A stretch of DNA of 64,000 nt from Stieleria marina (GTDB lineage Bacteria > Planctomycetota > Planctomycetia > Pirellulales > Pirellulaceae). Below the pieces are notes generated by a model. The model searched no databases and was not told the origin of the DNA. It saw only the letters and a program-made list of their open reading frames with translations. A program made the position numbers and the translations under genes. The DNA lies in NCBI GenBank assembly GCA_007741555.1, contig CP036526.1:4650001-4714000 (forward strand). Direction: 5' to 3'. Every line of letters starts with the position of its first letter. Position 1 is the stretch's first letter. Shown piece after piece: positions 1 to 8,815 of the stretch.

Positions 1-2
1 TG

Positions 3-428
3 CAGCGAATCCAACGCATTGTCGACCGAAGCTGTTTCGAGGGCATCGATTTGCAAACCTCATCACCAATGATGACTACACCGATGCTGCGAAGAAAACG
101 ATTGGCAGGCAAAGGCCGCATCATCGCGATTGGTGACGCGGCGGGCTATGTCGAACCGTTTACCGGCGAAGGAATGACGTGGGCCATGCAAAGCGGTGTC
201 GACGCAGCAAAGCTGATTGCCCACGTGATTGACCAGCGGGACGAATGGTGTTCATTGGGCGCGAAGTGGACGGTCGCAATCGACCAGCAACTCCAACACA
301 AAAAACGATTGTGCCGTTTGGTCACCAACGCCTGCCGCAGCCACCTGATGCGCGAAGCCGCCGGCATCACACTCGCTCGCTTTCCTTCGCTCGCCACCCC
401 ACTGCTTTCCAGCATCAACCGAATTTAG
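3..428 (+). CDS. FAD-dependent oxidoreductase, C-terminal part (5' end outside window)
   Basis: The reading frame is open from the first bases of the window, so only the last ~141 residues are present. It carries the second FAD-binding signature of the geranylgeranyl-reductase / p-hydroxybenzoate-hydroxylase type flavoproteins, GDAAGYVEPFTGEGM, which contacts the FAD ribityl and pyrophosphate. A helical tail follows. The gene ends 110 bp before a type III polyketide synthase on the same strand. By inference the flavoprotein may oxidise or reduce the polyketide or isoprenoid-like product of that synthase. The N-terminal Rossmann motif lies outside the window, so substrate class cannot be judged. 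The family call is firm, the role is inferred. Confidence 0.75.
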   Translation, partial: QRIQRIVDRSCFEGIDLQTSSPMMTTPMLRRKRLAGKGRIIAIGDAAGYVEPFTGEGMTWAMQSGVDAAKLIAHVIDQRDEWCSLGAKWTVAIDQQLQHKKRLCRLVTNACRSHLMREAAGITLARFPSLATPLLSSINRI

Positions 429-538
429 TTTTCGATTCTATTACTTGCCGATTCACTTGGCTCCCACAGCGATCATCGCCGAATCAGTTGCTTTCCGTTT
501 TCTAAAGAACCTTCTCACACCCCAAGAATCCTTTTCGG

Positions 539-1636
539 ATGACCGTCTTTATCAACGGAATTGGCACCCACACGCCGCGCGGTTCGATTCTTCAATCCGA
601 CGCTGGAAAACTAGCCGAGCGGTACTGCTGCCCGACGCCGGAGCAATCGCGACTGCTGCCCGTTTTATATCGACGCACACGAGTGCGCCGCCGACATAGT
701 GTTTTACTGGATGGCGACTTTTCATGGGACAATGTGCCAAGTCTCTATCACCAAAGCGTGGACGAAAACGACCGCGGACCGACCACGCAAACGCGCATGG
801 CTATTTACCGGGACACCGCCGCTATCCTGGGAGCCACCGCCTGTGTTCAAGCGATCGAGCAAAGTTCGTTTGCGGCGGACACGATCACCCACTTGATCAC
901 GACGTCGTGCACCGGTTTCTACGCCCCCGGATTTGACATCGAATTGGTCGCCCAGCTCGGGCTGTCGCCAGACGTGTCGCGGAACCACCTTGGTTTTATG
1001 GGTTGCCACGCTGCGATGAACGCGATGCGAATGGCTCAGGGATACGTACTTGCCGATCCGTCGTGCCGGGTGCTGATATGCGCTGTCGAAACTTGCACCC
1101 TGCATCATCAATACGGATGGGATCCGCAGAGCATCGTCGCCAACGCTTTGTTTGCCGACGGCGCTGCAGCCTTGATTGTTTCCGCCGAACCGCCCACCGA
1201 TCCAGCGGACGGATTGCATCATGTCGCGTCGCGTTCTTTTATCGTCCCGGATACCACTGACGCGATGTCCTGGCAGATTGGTGACCACGGATACCGCATG
1301 ACGCTGGAGTCGACCGTGCCGGAGACGATCCGAAAACAGCTGGGACCTTGGATGTCGGAATTTCTGGACCAGCACGGGCTCAGCCAATCGGACATCGGCG
1401 GCTGGCTGGTGCATCCCGGCGGCCCACGAATTCTGGATGCAACGTCCGAAGCACTCGGCTTGCCCGACGATGCCTTGGCCGAATCAATGTCGGTGCTGGA
1501 AAACTACGGCAACATGTCTTCGCCCACCGTGCTGTTCGTACTGCAACAAGCACTCAAAGCAAAGCGACCGGGCCCTTACGTGATGCTAGGGTTCGGCCCG
1601 GGCTTAACGATCGAAGCGGCCTTGTTGAATCAGTAG
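539..1636 (+). CDS. Type III polyketide synthase (chalcone/stilbene synthase-like)
   Basis: 365 residues, the usual length for a bacterial type III PKS. These homodimeric cytosolic enzymes condense an acyl-CoA starter with malonyl-CoA units without an ACP. The complete Cys-His-Asn triad is visible: Cys156 in FMGCHAA, His292 in LVHPGGP and Asn325 in NYGNMSS. The C-terminal GFGPGLTIE loop typical of the family is also present. The start is the ATG at 539. The upstream gene on the same strand is a FAD oxidoreductase, a pairing common in bacterial type III PKS loci that make alkylresorcinols, alkylpyrones or quinone-like lipids. The product cannot be deduced from sequence. An alternative, 3-oxoacyl-ACP synthase III, is unlikely because of the GFGPG loop and the YGNMSS context. 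Confidence 0.93.
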   Translation: MTVFINGIGTHTPRGSILQSDAGKLAERYCCPTPEQSRLLPVLYRRTRVRRRHSVLLDGDFSWDNVPSLYHQSVDENDRGPTTQTRMAIYRDTAAILGATACVQAIEQSSFAADTITHLITTSCTGFYAPGFDIELVAQLGLSPDVSRNHLGFMGCHAAMNAMRMAQGYVLADPSCRVLICAVETCTLHHQYGWDPQSIVANALFADGAAALIVSAEPPTDPADGLHHVASRSFIVPDTTDAMSWQIGDHGYRMTLESTVPETIRKQLGPWMSEFLDQHGLSQSDIGGWLVHPGGPRILDATSEALGLPDDALAESMSVLENYGNMSSPTVLFVLQQALKAKRPGPYVMLGFGPGLTIEAALLNQ

Positions 1637-1820
1637 TCTGGTCGCACGCAGAAGACACGCCTAAGAATCGCTTGCGGTACTCCATCCGACTGAACGCAGG
1701 GCATTTGCACCAGTTAAATCTCCCGTCCGGCTCTCACCGCGATTTGACTTGTCGGTTGCGAGAGATGACACTTTTTGGCGAAAGCCCCTTCAAAGCTCCC
1801 TGCCAACGCCAGGCATCTGA

Positions 1821-4349
1821 ATGATCGCTATCCAACGAGCATCCGCCAAACCTATGCGATTGAAATACTTCGGGACAAACGTTACCCAACAAGACATTTG
1901 GACGAGCGCGATTTCATTTATCCTGCTGGCGACGATGATGCAGCAGACAGGCTCGGCAGCCCAACCCGGCGCCTCCGCTGCCGAAACCAACAGCCGACCC
2001 AACGTGCTGCTGATCCTTGCCGACGACCTGGGATATTCGGATTTGGGATGCTACGGAAGCGAGATCGCCACGCCTCATCTGGATGCAGTCGCAGCCAAAG
2101 GCCTGCGTTTCACCCAGTTCTACAACACCGCCCGATGCTGGCCGACTCGCGGATCCCTGATGACGGGTTACTACGCCCAGCAAATCCGCCGCGACAGTCT
2201 TCCTGGCGTTCCAAGTGGCAATGGCGGCAAGCGTCCTGACTGGGCCGTGCTGTTGCCTACGATGCTTCGGCCCGCCGGATACCGCAGCTACCACACCGGC
2301 AAATGGCACATCGATTCGACGCCGATCGCGAGTGGGTTTGATCGTTCGTATTACTTGAAAGACCAAGGTCGTTTCTTTAATCCGACCAAACACTGGAAAG
2401 ACGATGTTCCGCTGCCACCGGTCGCCAAGGGAACGGAGTTTTACGCGACCACGGCACTGGCAGACCACGCTATCGAAGTCCTGCAAGAACACCAACGCGA
2501 TCACGATGACAAGCCTTTCTTTCAGTACCTTGCTTTCGCCGCACCGCATTTTCCGCTGCACGCACTGCCCCAAGACATCGCGGTCTACCAAGACACCTAT
2601 GTAGCCGGCTGGGACGTTGCGCGAGCCAATCGCTGGCAGCGCATCAAGCAGCTTGGTCTGGTCGGCGATTCCACTCAAGGTCAGCTGTCGCGAATCGAAA
2701 CGGATCTGGGGCCGCCGTATCATTTCCCCGATGTGCTGCCAATCGTGGGCGAAGGCGAAGTCGACAAACCGCTCGCGTGGAAAGCTCTCAGCCCGCAGCA
2801 GCAGACTTTTCAGGCTGCCAAGATGTCCATTCACGCGGCGATGATTCATCGCATGGATATCGAAATCGGACGCGTGTTTGACCAGATCAAGGCCATGGAC
2901 CGATGGGATGACACCATCGTCGTCTTTTTGTCCGACAATGGCGCCAGCGCCGAAATGATGGTTCGCGATGACGGCCATGACCCCGGTCTGCCCGCAGGTT
3001 CGGCCGGTACGTACCTTTGCCTGGGGCCGGGTTGGTCAACAGTCGCCAACACTCCGTTTCGCCGTCACAAAACCTGGACTCACGAAGGCGGAATTTCGAC
3101 GCCGCTGATCATGTCGTGGCCCAATGGCATTAGTGCTGCCGGTCAATTGCGACATACGCCAGGGCACGTGATCGACCTTGTTCCGACGCTGCTGGATTTG
3201 ACCGGAGGCAAGCACGCCGACGACGCTCCGACGCTGCCAGGCAAGAGTCTGACAAACATACTGAGTGATGACGTATTGAGTGATGACACGGGAAACCGGG
3301 CAGAATCGCTTTGGTGGTTTCACGATGGGCATCGTGCGATTCGCATCGGTGACTGGAAAGCCGTCTCGCCAATCGGCGAACCGTGGGAACTGTACAACGT
3401 CGCGGTCGATCGCGACGAATCCACGGACCTTGCGATTCCTGCCGCCGACAAACTGCATGATCTGATCGCGGCCTGGCAATCCAAGACCGATGAGTTTACC
3501 GAATTGGCGACTCGTGACTTGGATGCGAAATCACTGCAGAAAGCGAAACGCTTCCAAGGTCGCTCGGGCAAGATGGGAAAGGCGCAAGCCGACGCCAAAC
3601 CAAAACGCAAACAAAACCTTCTGCAAGCCGACACGTTCTTGCTGAACGATCGCCACGCGTTTGTCATGCAACCCAAGTCAGACGGCTCAGCAAAATCCCA
3701 GACGCCCAAGCCCTGGATTTTTTACGGCCCAACCTTGAATCGCTACCCTGACAACGCCGAACGCTGGATGCACCAAAAGTTCCTGGATGCCGGCGTCGCG
3801 ATCGCGGGCATCGATGTGGGCGAAGCCTACGGGAGCCCTCACGCACTGCCGTTTTTTGATGCTCTATACGACGAAATGGTTCGCCGCGGCTATTCAAAAA
3901 CACCTGCACTACTGGGGCGTAGTCGCGGCGGACTCTGGGTCAGCAGCTGGGCGATTTCGCATCCCGATCGGGTCGCTGGCATCGGTGGAATCTACCCCGT
4001 CTACGACTACACGACTTACCCAGGTGTCGCGAGAGCAGCGGTGGCCTACGGCGAAACCGCAGCAGATCTCCAGTCGAAGCAGGCGACTCTCAATCCGATC
4101 AAACGAATCGGTGTCTTGGTCGACGCCAAAATCCCCGTCTGCATTATCCACGGAACGGATGACAAGGTGGTCCCGATCGAAGCGAATTCGATGGCACTAC
4201 AATCAGCCTACGCGGCAGCCGGACAGGCGGACCTGGTTCAATTGATCCAATCCCAAGGCCAGGGACATAGCTTTTGGGAAGGCTTTTTCCATTGCCAAGA
4301 ACTGGTGGACTTTTTAATCCAACGTGCAAAAAACCAGGAGCAGCCATGA
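1821..4349 (+). CDS. Sulfatase fused to a C-terminal alpha/beta hydrolase
   Basis: 842 residues with two catalytic modules. Residues ~58-565 are a type I sulfatase. They show the metal-binding start RPNVLLILADDLGYSDLG, the sulfatase signature CWPTRGSLMTG with Cys106 as the predicted formylglycine, the TGKWH motif (159-163) and SDNG (371-374). After a Lys/Gln-rich linker (~570-600), residues ~605-838 are an alpha/beta hydrolase. Its nucleophile elbow is GRSRGG (Ser701), with a candidate acid in GTDD (Asp780) and His816 in GQGHSFW. A hydrophobic stretch at 28-40 may be an export signal preceded by a long N-region, so the true start may be internal. The stop overlaps the start of the PL6 lyase gene by 4 bp, which implies translational coupling. 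Inferred role: desulfation plus ester cleavage on an anionic polysaccharide. Confidence 0.92.
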   Translation: MIAIQRASAKPMRLKYFGTNVTQQDIWTSAISFILLATMMQQTGSAAQPGASAAETNSRPNVLLILADDLGYSDLGCYGSEIATPHLDAVAAKGLRFTQFYNTARCWPTRGSLMTGYYAQQIRRDSLPGVPSGNGGKRPDWAVLLPTMLRPAGYRSYHTGKWHIDSTPIASGFDRSYYLKDQGRFFNPTKHWKDDVPLPPVAKGTEFYATTALADHAIEVLQEHQRDHDDKPFFQYLAFAAPHFPLHALPQDIAVYQDTYVAGWDVARANRWQRIKQLGLVGDSTQGQLSRIETDLGPPYHFPDVLPIVGEGEVDKPLAWKALSPQQQTFQAAKMSIHAAMIHRMDIEIGRVFDQIKAMDRWDDTIVVFLSDNGASAEMMVRDDGHDPGLPAGSAGTYLCLGPGWSTVANTPFRRHKTWTHEGGISTPLIMSWPNGISAAGQLRHTPGHVIDLVPTLLDLTGGKHADDAPTLPGKSLTNILSDDVLSDDTGNRAESLWWFHDGHRAIRIGDWKAVSPIGEPWELYNVAVDRDESTDLAIPAADKLHDLIAAWQSKTDEFTELATRDLDAKSLQKAKRFQGRSGKMGKAQADAKPKRKQNLLQADTFLLNDRHAFVMQPKSDGSAKSQTPKPWIFYGPTLNRYPDNAERWMHQKFLDAGVAIAGIDVGEAYGSPHALPFFDALYDEMVRRGYSKTPALLGRSRGGLWVSSWAISHPDRVAGIGGIYPVYDYTTYPGVARAAVAYGETAADLQSKQATLNPIKRIGVLVDAKIPVCIIHGTDDKVVPIEANSMALQSAYAAAGQADLVQLIQSQGQGHSFWEGFFHCQELVDFLIQRAKNQEQP

Positions 4350-5776
4350 GACATTCGACACGCCCCATCGCGTTCTTTGTCGCCGCGGTCTTCCTGGTCA
4401 CCTGCCAGGAATCCAACGCGGCCGACTACGCCATCCAACCGAATTCGGACATCAAAAAGCTAGTCAAGAAGGTCGTCGCGGGTGACAGAATCGTTTTGGA
4501 CGCGGGAGTTTGGAACGACTGCCAATTGACGTTCGACCGACTCGCGGGCGAAGCTCAAAATCCAATCACCATCTGTGCCTCGCAGCCTGGCAAAGTCGTA
4601 TTCATGGGCAAAAGTCAGCTGCGTTTCTCCGGCCAATACGTTGTGTTGAGTGGGCTAGTCTTTCGCGACACGGATTTCAGCGACGTGTTGACAGCCAGAA
4701 CTCATAGCCAACGGCATGCGCATCACTGCCGAATCACAGACTGCGATTTTGTCCAAACAGGATCGGCCCCCGCCGGCTCCGAATCACGATGGCTATCGCT
4801 GTACGGCACACACAATCGCGTGGATCACTGCCGGTTTGCAGGAAAACGCAGTCGCGGCACGACGTTGGTTGTTTGGGTCGATGACAGCGCCAATCATCAT
4901 CAGATCGACCACAACTATTTTGGGCATCGTCCCAAACTGGGCCGAAACGGCGGCGAAACCATTCGCATCGGCACCAGCGAAGTTGCTGAGAAAGAATCCA
5001 GCACCACCGTCATTGACAACTATTTCTACCGCTGCAACGGCGAATCAGAAGTCGTGTCGAACAAATCGTGTGGCAACCTCTACCGGCACAACGTGTTTGA
5101 CGAATGCAGCGGAGCACTGACCCTTCGCCACGGCCATCGCTGCACGGTGGACGCAAATGTGTTTCGTGGCAACAAACAATCCGGCACAGGCGGTGTTCGC
5201 ATCATTGGAAGTTCCCATGTGGTGACAAACAACTATTTCGCAAACTTACGGGGTGACGAAATGCGAGCCGCGCTGAGCATGATGAACGCGCCGCCAAATG
5301 ACAAAGTCAACGGCTACTCGGCTGTGCGCAACGCGCTGGTGGCTCACAACACGTTCGTCGATTGCAAAGTGTCGATGGAGATTGGCGTCGAAGCCAGCGA
5401 AAAGCAAAACGTAGCCCCCGCCGATTGTCGAATCGAATCCAACTTATTCCACAGCGGCAAATGGAAACCGTTTCGCATCCATGCCCAGCCATCAGGTTTT
5501 CAGTGGTCCAATAATTTCGCGCGAACAGATGATCGAAGCGTCGAAGGATTCGACGCCCTTACGCTGGTTGACTTTGACTTGGACACTGCCATGTCATCGC
5601 CGCAGCCGCCTGTGCCCAGTGATCGGTTACGCGTGCCGAATCTGGCTGAATGCCCGACCGATATCAACTCGCAACAACGAAGCGATCAAACGATAGTTGG
5701 TTGCGTCGACTCGTCGTCAAAGCCGCGTGACTGGGTTGACGCTCAACACGCGGGTCCGACTTGGATTGCACGCTAA
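4346..5776 (+). CDS. Polysaccharide lyase family 6 (alginate lyase / chondroitinase B-like)
   Basis: 476 residues beginning with a signal peptide (hydrophobic 8-19, then a Cys at 20 that could also be a lipobox cysteine). The rest is a right-handed beta-helix. It has the PL6 landmarks: NGGETIRIG (201-209, with Glu204 as a calcium-ligand candidate), Glu235, Lys240 in VSNKS as the general base and Arg261 in LTLRHG as the general acid. The 21-residue Lys-Arg spacing equals that of chondroitinase B (Lys250/Arg271). PL6 enzymes cleave alginate, poly-MG or dermatan sulfate by beta-elimination. The start is the ATG at 4346, which overlaps the sulfatase stop in ATGA and follows an AGGAG at 4336-4340. 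A longer upstream reading frame is only overlap with the sulfatase gene. Substrate choice between alginate and a sulfated glycan is open. Confidence 0.9.
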   Translation: MRHSTRPIAFFVAAVFLVTCQESNAADYAIQPNSDIKKLVKKVVAGDRIVLDAGVWNDCQLTFDRLAGEAQNPITICASQPGKVVFMGKSQLRFSGQYVVLSGLVFRDTDFSDVLTARTHSQRHAHHCRITDCDFVQTGSAPAGSESRWLSLYGTHNRVDHCRFAGKRSRGTTLVVWVDDSANHHQIDHNYFGHRPKLGRNGGETIRIGTSEVAEKESSTTVIDNYFYRCNGESEVVSNKSCGNLYRHNVFDECSGALTLRHGHRCTVDANVFRGNKQSGTGGVRIIGSSHVVTNNYFANLRGDEMRAALSMMNAPPNDKVNGYSAVRNALVAHNTFVDCKVSMEIGVEASEKQNVAPADCRIESNLFHSGKWKPFRIHAQPSGFQWSNNFARTDDRSVEGFDALTLVDFDLDTAMSSPQPPVPSDRLRVPNLAECPTDINSQQRSDQTIVGCVDSSSKPRDWVDAQHAGPTWIAR

Positions 5777-5806
5777 GACGCGGAGAATCCGCTGATAAGG
5801 CGAAAG

Positions 5807-6373
5807 CTATCCGTCGCCTTTAATTCCCAAGGATCTGATCTCGCGTCGGGTTCGACGGCTGATCGATTCCAGCAGGCCCTGGTTGGTATGGTAGGTGGGC
5901 AGTGGATAGGTCTTTGTTTTTCCACTACGCAAAGTGATCTCTAGGTAGTGGATCAAAATTGGTCGCGTTTTGGTCCCCGAGTGTGTCCGCCTTGCTTTTG
6001 TCCACTCTTGGTAATCACTCAGCGATTCGATATCAGAATACAAAAACTTTCTCGTCCCCAACCATTTGCGAATGATCAGTTCGTCTTGAGTTAACGAAAA
6101 CGAAGGCCAGCATGCAATTTGGTACAGACGCATCGCCAAAAGCAGCACCATCACCCCCATGATCAATAAAAACCAATCGTCGGCGTCTCGGAAATTCCGA
6201 GTCAATGCCGCCAACGTGGCCATCGCGCCAAAGCCACCGATGACAAACAGGATGAAGTACAGACCGAATTTGGATGGGATCTCTTGATAAAAGTCTTCGC
6301 GGTCACTGGCATTCTTCAAATGACGGCATCCTCCTGGTTGAATATTGCTGATTCGAACGCAGTGCGATGCCAC
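5807..6373 (-). CDS. Membrane protein with PH-like cytoplasmic domain, unknown function
   Basis: 188 residues with two adjacent hydrophobic segments (~36-58 and ~66-86) forming a hairpin. A soluble C-terminal part follows, containing WPSFSLTQDELIIRKWLG and a basic, beta-rich stretch. This layout resembles bacterial PH-domain (bPH-type) membrane proteins. The annotated start may be too early: a TTG at the residue preceding KNASD would give a shorter N-terminus. It is convergent with the PL6 lyase gene and has no operon partner. No catalytic motif was seen, so no function is assigned. Confidence 0.6.
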   Translation of the reverse strand: MASHCVRISNIQPGGCRHLKNASDREDFYQEIPSKFGLYFILFVIGGFGAMATLAALTRNFRDADDWFLLIMGVMVLLLAMRLYQIACWPSFSLTQDELIIRKWLGTRKFLYSDIESLSDYQEWTKARRTHSGTKTRPILIHYLEITLRSGKTKTYPLPTYHTNQGLLESISRRTRREIRSLGIKGDG

Positions 6374-6429
6374 AGAAATCTTCCTGAGCGACGGCGAGCG
6401 ACTTTAGCGAGACAGCGGCTGAAACGTCG

Positions 6430-7404
6430 CTACTTCTTCTGCCTCGATCGCAACCACCGACCATACTCGTTGACCGTCACCAATCGATCTCCGTTGTAGT
6501 CCGCGCTCATGGGAGACATCAACATCTTTGCACCTTCTTGTTCACTCAGATTGCCATCCTTGTTCAAATCGTATCGCGAGATGATTCGCTCCGCGTACTT
6601 CAGCATCTTTTCGTCGACGTCGGCCTTCGCGTTTTCATCAGCAATTGCTTTTGCCTGATCTGGCTGCATCCGTTTGAAACACGCATCGGCCGCCAACAGC
6701 GCTGCACTGGCTTCGTCTGGCTGCTCGCTTCCTGCGGCGTCGATCACCAACGGTAAAAGCGTCTGCTCCAGGTCGCCCAAATACCCCAGCAGTTTGTAAC
6801 CGAAAACTGGCAAATCGCGTGTCTTTAACCGAGCCCTCAACACCTCAGTCAACTCAGAGGGATGCATTGCCAAGTAACGTTCAGCCTTCTCCGCAATGAT
6901 CTCTTCCGCTCGCGAATTGACTCGCCCCTTCTTTAGGGCGGCGGCCTGCTGACGCGCCGTGACAAAGCACTCATACGTCAATTTGATCTGAACTTTTAGT
7001 TCCAGAGTGCTGTGTGGCAAAAGCGACAACCCATTGGTCGCTTGCAGCATATTCAGTTTGCCCGGCTCACAAACCTCTCGCAAAATGCGGTACACGACCG
7101 CATCAAAGCGTTCATCGCGATACCCGCGCTCACGAACAATTCGGATCGCTTCGGACTGCGCGGTGCTAGAAAAATTCGCCGCCTGCATGCAGGTTACATC
7201 GCGAAACTTGTCCTCCAGTTCGCTGACGCCCACCTCAGTCGCCGACACCTCGGCCTTTTGCTTGTCGGCGGAAATTTTCTGAGCGGACAGGGTTCCAGTA
7301 CCTAAAACGCCAGTGGCAAGAATTCCCGTGGCAAACACCCGTAAAAGAAAAAGCGTCTTGGCCCCACTTACTTTCGGTCGCTTTACTTGTGTCAATCGGT
7401 TCAT
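6430..7404 (-). CDS. Exported EF-hand protein, otherwise unknown
   Basis: 324 residues from the ATG at 7404, which is preceded by AAGGA. A longer frame to 7467 exists but lacks a ribosome site. The N-terminus has a basic segment and then a hydrophobic core rich in Leu, Ala and Gly, ending near SAQ, so it is a probable signal peptide. The middle is helical and charged. The C-terminal ~45 residues contain two EF-hand-like loops, DLNKDGNLSEQE and DYNGDRLVTVNE, which suggest calcium binding. EF-hand tails of this type are frequent in secreted planctomycete proteins. No enzymatic motif is recognised. It is probably periplasmic. Confidence 0.65.
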   Translation of the reverse strand: MNRLTQVKRPKVSGAKTLFLLRVFATGILATGVLGTGTLSAQKISADKQKAEVSATEVGVSELEDKFRDVTCMQAANFSSTAQSEAIRIVRERGYRDERFDAVVYRILREVCEPGKLNMLQATNGLSLLPHSTLELKVQIKLTYECFVTARQQAAALKKGRVNSRAEEIIAEKAERYLAMHPSELTEVLRARLKTRDLPVFGYKLLGYLGDLEQTLLPLVIDAAGSEQPDEASAALLAADACFKRMQPDQAKAIADENAKADVDEKMLKYAERIISRYDLNKDGNLSEQEGAKMLMSPMSADYNGDRLVTVNEYGRWLRSRQKK

Positions 7405-7497
7405 CTCGGATCCTTTTGGCAGTGAACACTTCAGTGTGTCTACTTTAACACGCCAGCCACCACACAAGTTTCGGTTTGCCTCTCTCTCTCAATCGTC

Positions 7498-8379
7498 CTA
7501 CGCTCGCTTTCCCCACTGACGAACTCGCGGCAAATTGCGATACAGAACCCATGTATACACACGCCGCGGTAAAAGACGTCTCAACCAGGCAAATGCGATC
7601 GCATCAAGGCTGCCGTAAACTCTTAACGGCGGTGCTTTGGATCTCGCTACACGAGCCACTTTGGCAGCCACCGAATCGGATGTCGCCAGTGCCCGGCCCA
7701 TCGATTTGGCAATGAACTTTTCCATGTGCTGATAGTGTTCATGATAAGGATGTTCAGCATCGGCCGTCGCTCGTGCGCTCATCGCGGTGTACGGGACTTT
7801 CTCGAACGCATCGGATCGCATGAACCCAGGCTGGATCAAAGTAACGTTCACGTTCCAAGGTTTCAGCTCGTAGAACAACGCTTCGCTGGCACCCTCGAGT
7901 GCAAACTTTGATGCTGAGTAAACCGACATTGTCGGCATGGCCATCATCCCGCCGACCGACGAGATATTGATGATCTTGCCACGCCGTTTCTTTCGCATAC
8001 CAGGCAACACACATCGGGCCAGTTCAATCGGCGAACGAAAATTGATGTTCATCTGATGCAAACGTTCTGATTCGGTCACCTGCTCGACGCACGAACGGTA
8101 CGCAACACCGGCGTTGTTGATCAAGATATCGACTCCGCCTAGTTTCTCATTGATCTCGCGAACCAGCGTGCAACGCTGATTGGCGTCGGTCACATCCAAG
8201 GGTCGAATCCAGACGCCATCTCGCGCGGCCATTCCTGCTCGTTCGAGCCGACTCAGCGAACTGGCTCGAGCAGTCAGCACCAAGTGGTATCCCTGCCGTT
8301 GCTGATCCAGCAATAGGCGCCGCGCAATCGCAAGCCCCAGACCAACCGAAGCGCCCGTGATCAGAACGACTTGTTTCAA
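7498..8379 (-). CDS. Short-chain dehydrogenase/reductase
   Basis: 293 residues of the classical SDR fold. The NAD(P) motif TGASVGLG is at 8-15, NNAG at 88-91, the catalytic Ser is at 140/141 (NISSVGG), and Tyr154 and Lys158 lie in YSASK. Arg38 after the second beta strand (LTARAS) favours NADP(H). A C-terminal extension of ~40 residues is rich in Arg, Leu and Tyr and may form a membrane-associated helix, as in some lipid-acting SDRs. Divergent from lepA with a 436-bp gap. Substrate unknown. Confidence 0.88.
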   Translation of the reverse strand: MKQVVLITGASVGLGLAIARRLLLDQQRQGYHLVLTARASSLSRLERAGMAARDGVWIRPLDVTDANQRCTLVREINEKLGGVDILINNAGVAYRSCVEQVTESERLHQMNINFRSPIELARCVLPGMRKKRRGKIINISSVGGMMAMPTMSVYSASKFALEGASEALFYELKPWNVNVTLIQPGFMRSDAFEKVPYTAMSARATADAEHPYHEHYQHMEKFIAKSMGRALATSDSVAAKVARVARSKAPPLRVYGSLDAIAFAWLRRLLPRRVYTWVLYRNLPRVRQWGKRA

Positions 8380-8815
8380 CGCGGGCCACTAAATGGTAGA
8401 GAGAAGACGGTGGAGACGATTTCGCAAACAAAAACGCGGTAGCGAATGGCGATTGACCAGCCATCGATCCGGTGCACTTCGCGTACCGTTGCTTGCCCAA
8501 GCCACCGCCAGATCCATCGCCAACTCCATCAGTGGTTGGTGCCTGATGAATCGTCAGCCCCTAAATTGCCGAACAATTTGGCACTTCCGCCCCCCACGAA
8601 ACAGACTGCATTGCCGAAACGAATCTGGCGAATCACATCGCGACTGCCCCGTAACCTGCCCTCAATCAATGCAGCGACGTGCCTTTGGTTTGTGCATCGA
8701 ATTTCGATCGGAACACCAGTTGTCGCCGTTGGCTATTCGATTTTGGCTTGATTCACTACGATGCACGGTCCCGCAAAACCGCATCCTACGTGCCAATTCA
8801 AAGCACCCCGCTCGC
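8380..8815. other. Intergenic region between divergent SDR and lepA genes
   Basis: 436 bp that must hold the promoters of both divergent genes. The lepA reading frame stays open upstream to 8393, but that extension is low quality and lies before the conserved LepA N-terminus, so it is not taken as coding. No RNA or repeat was recognised. Confidence 0.5.

Noticed and set aside
722-1414. 230-codon minus-strand frame
   Set aside because: It lies fully antisense to the type III PKS gene; the high GC content keeps shadow frames open.
1914-2978. 354-codon minus-strand frame
   Set aside because: It is antisense to the sulfatase-hydrolase gene, with composition typical of a shadow frame.
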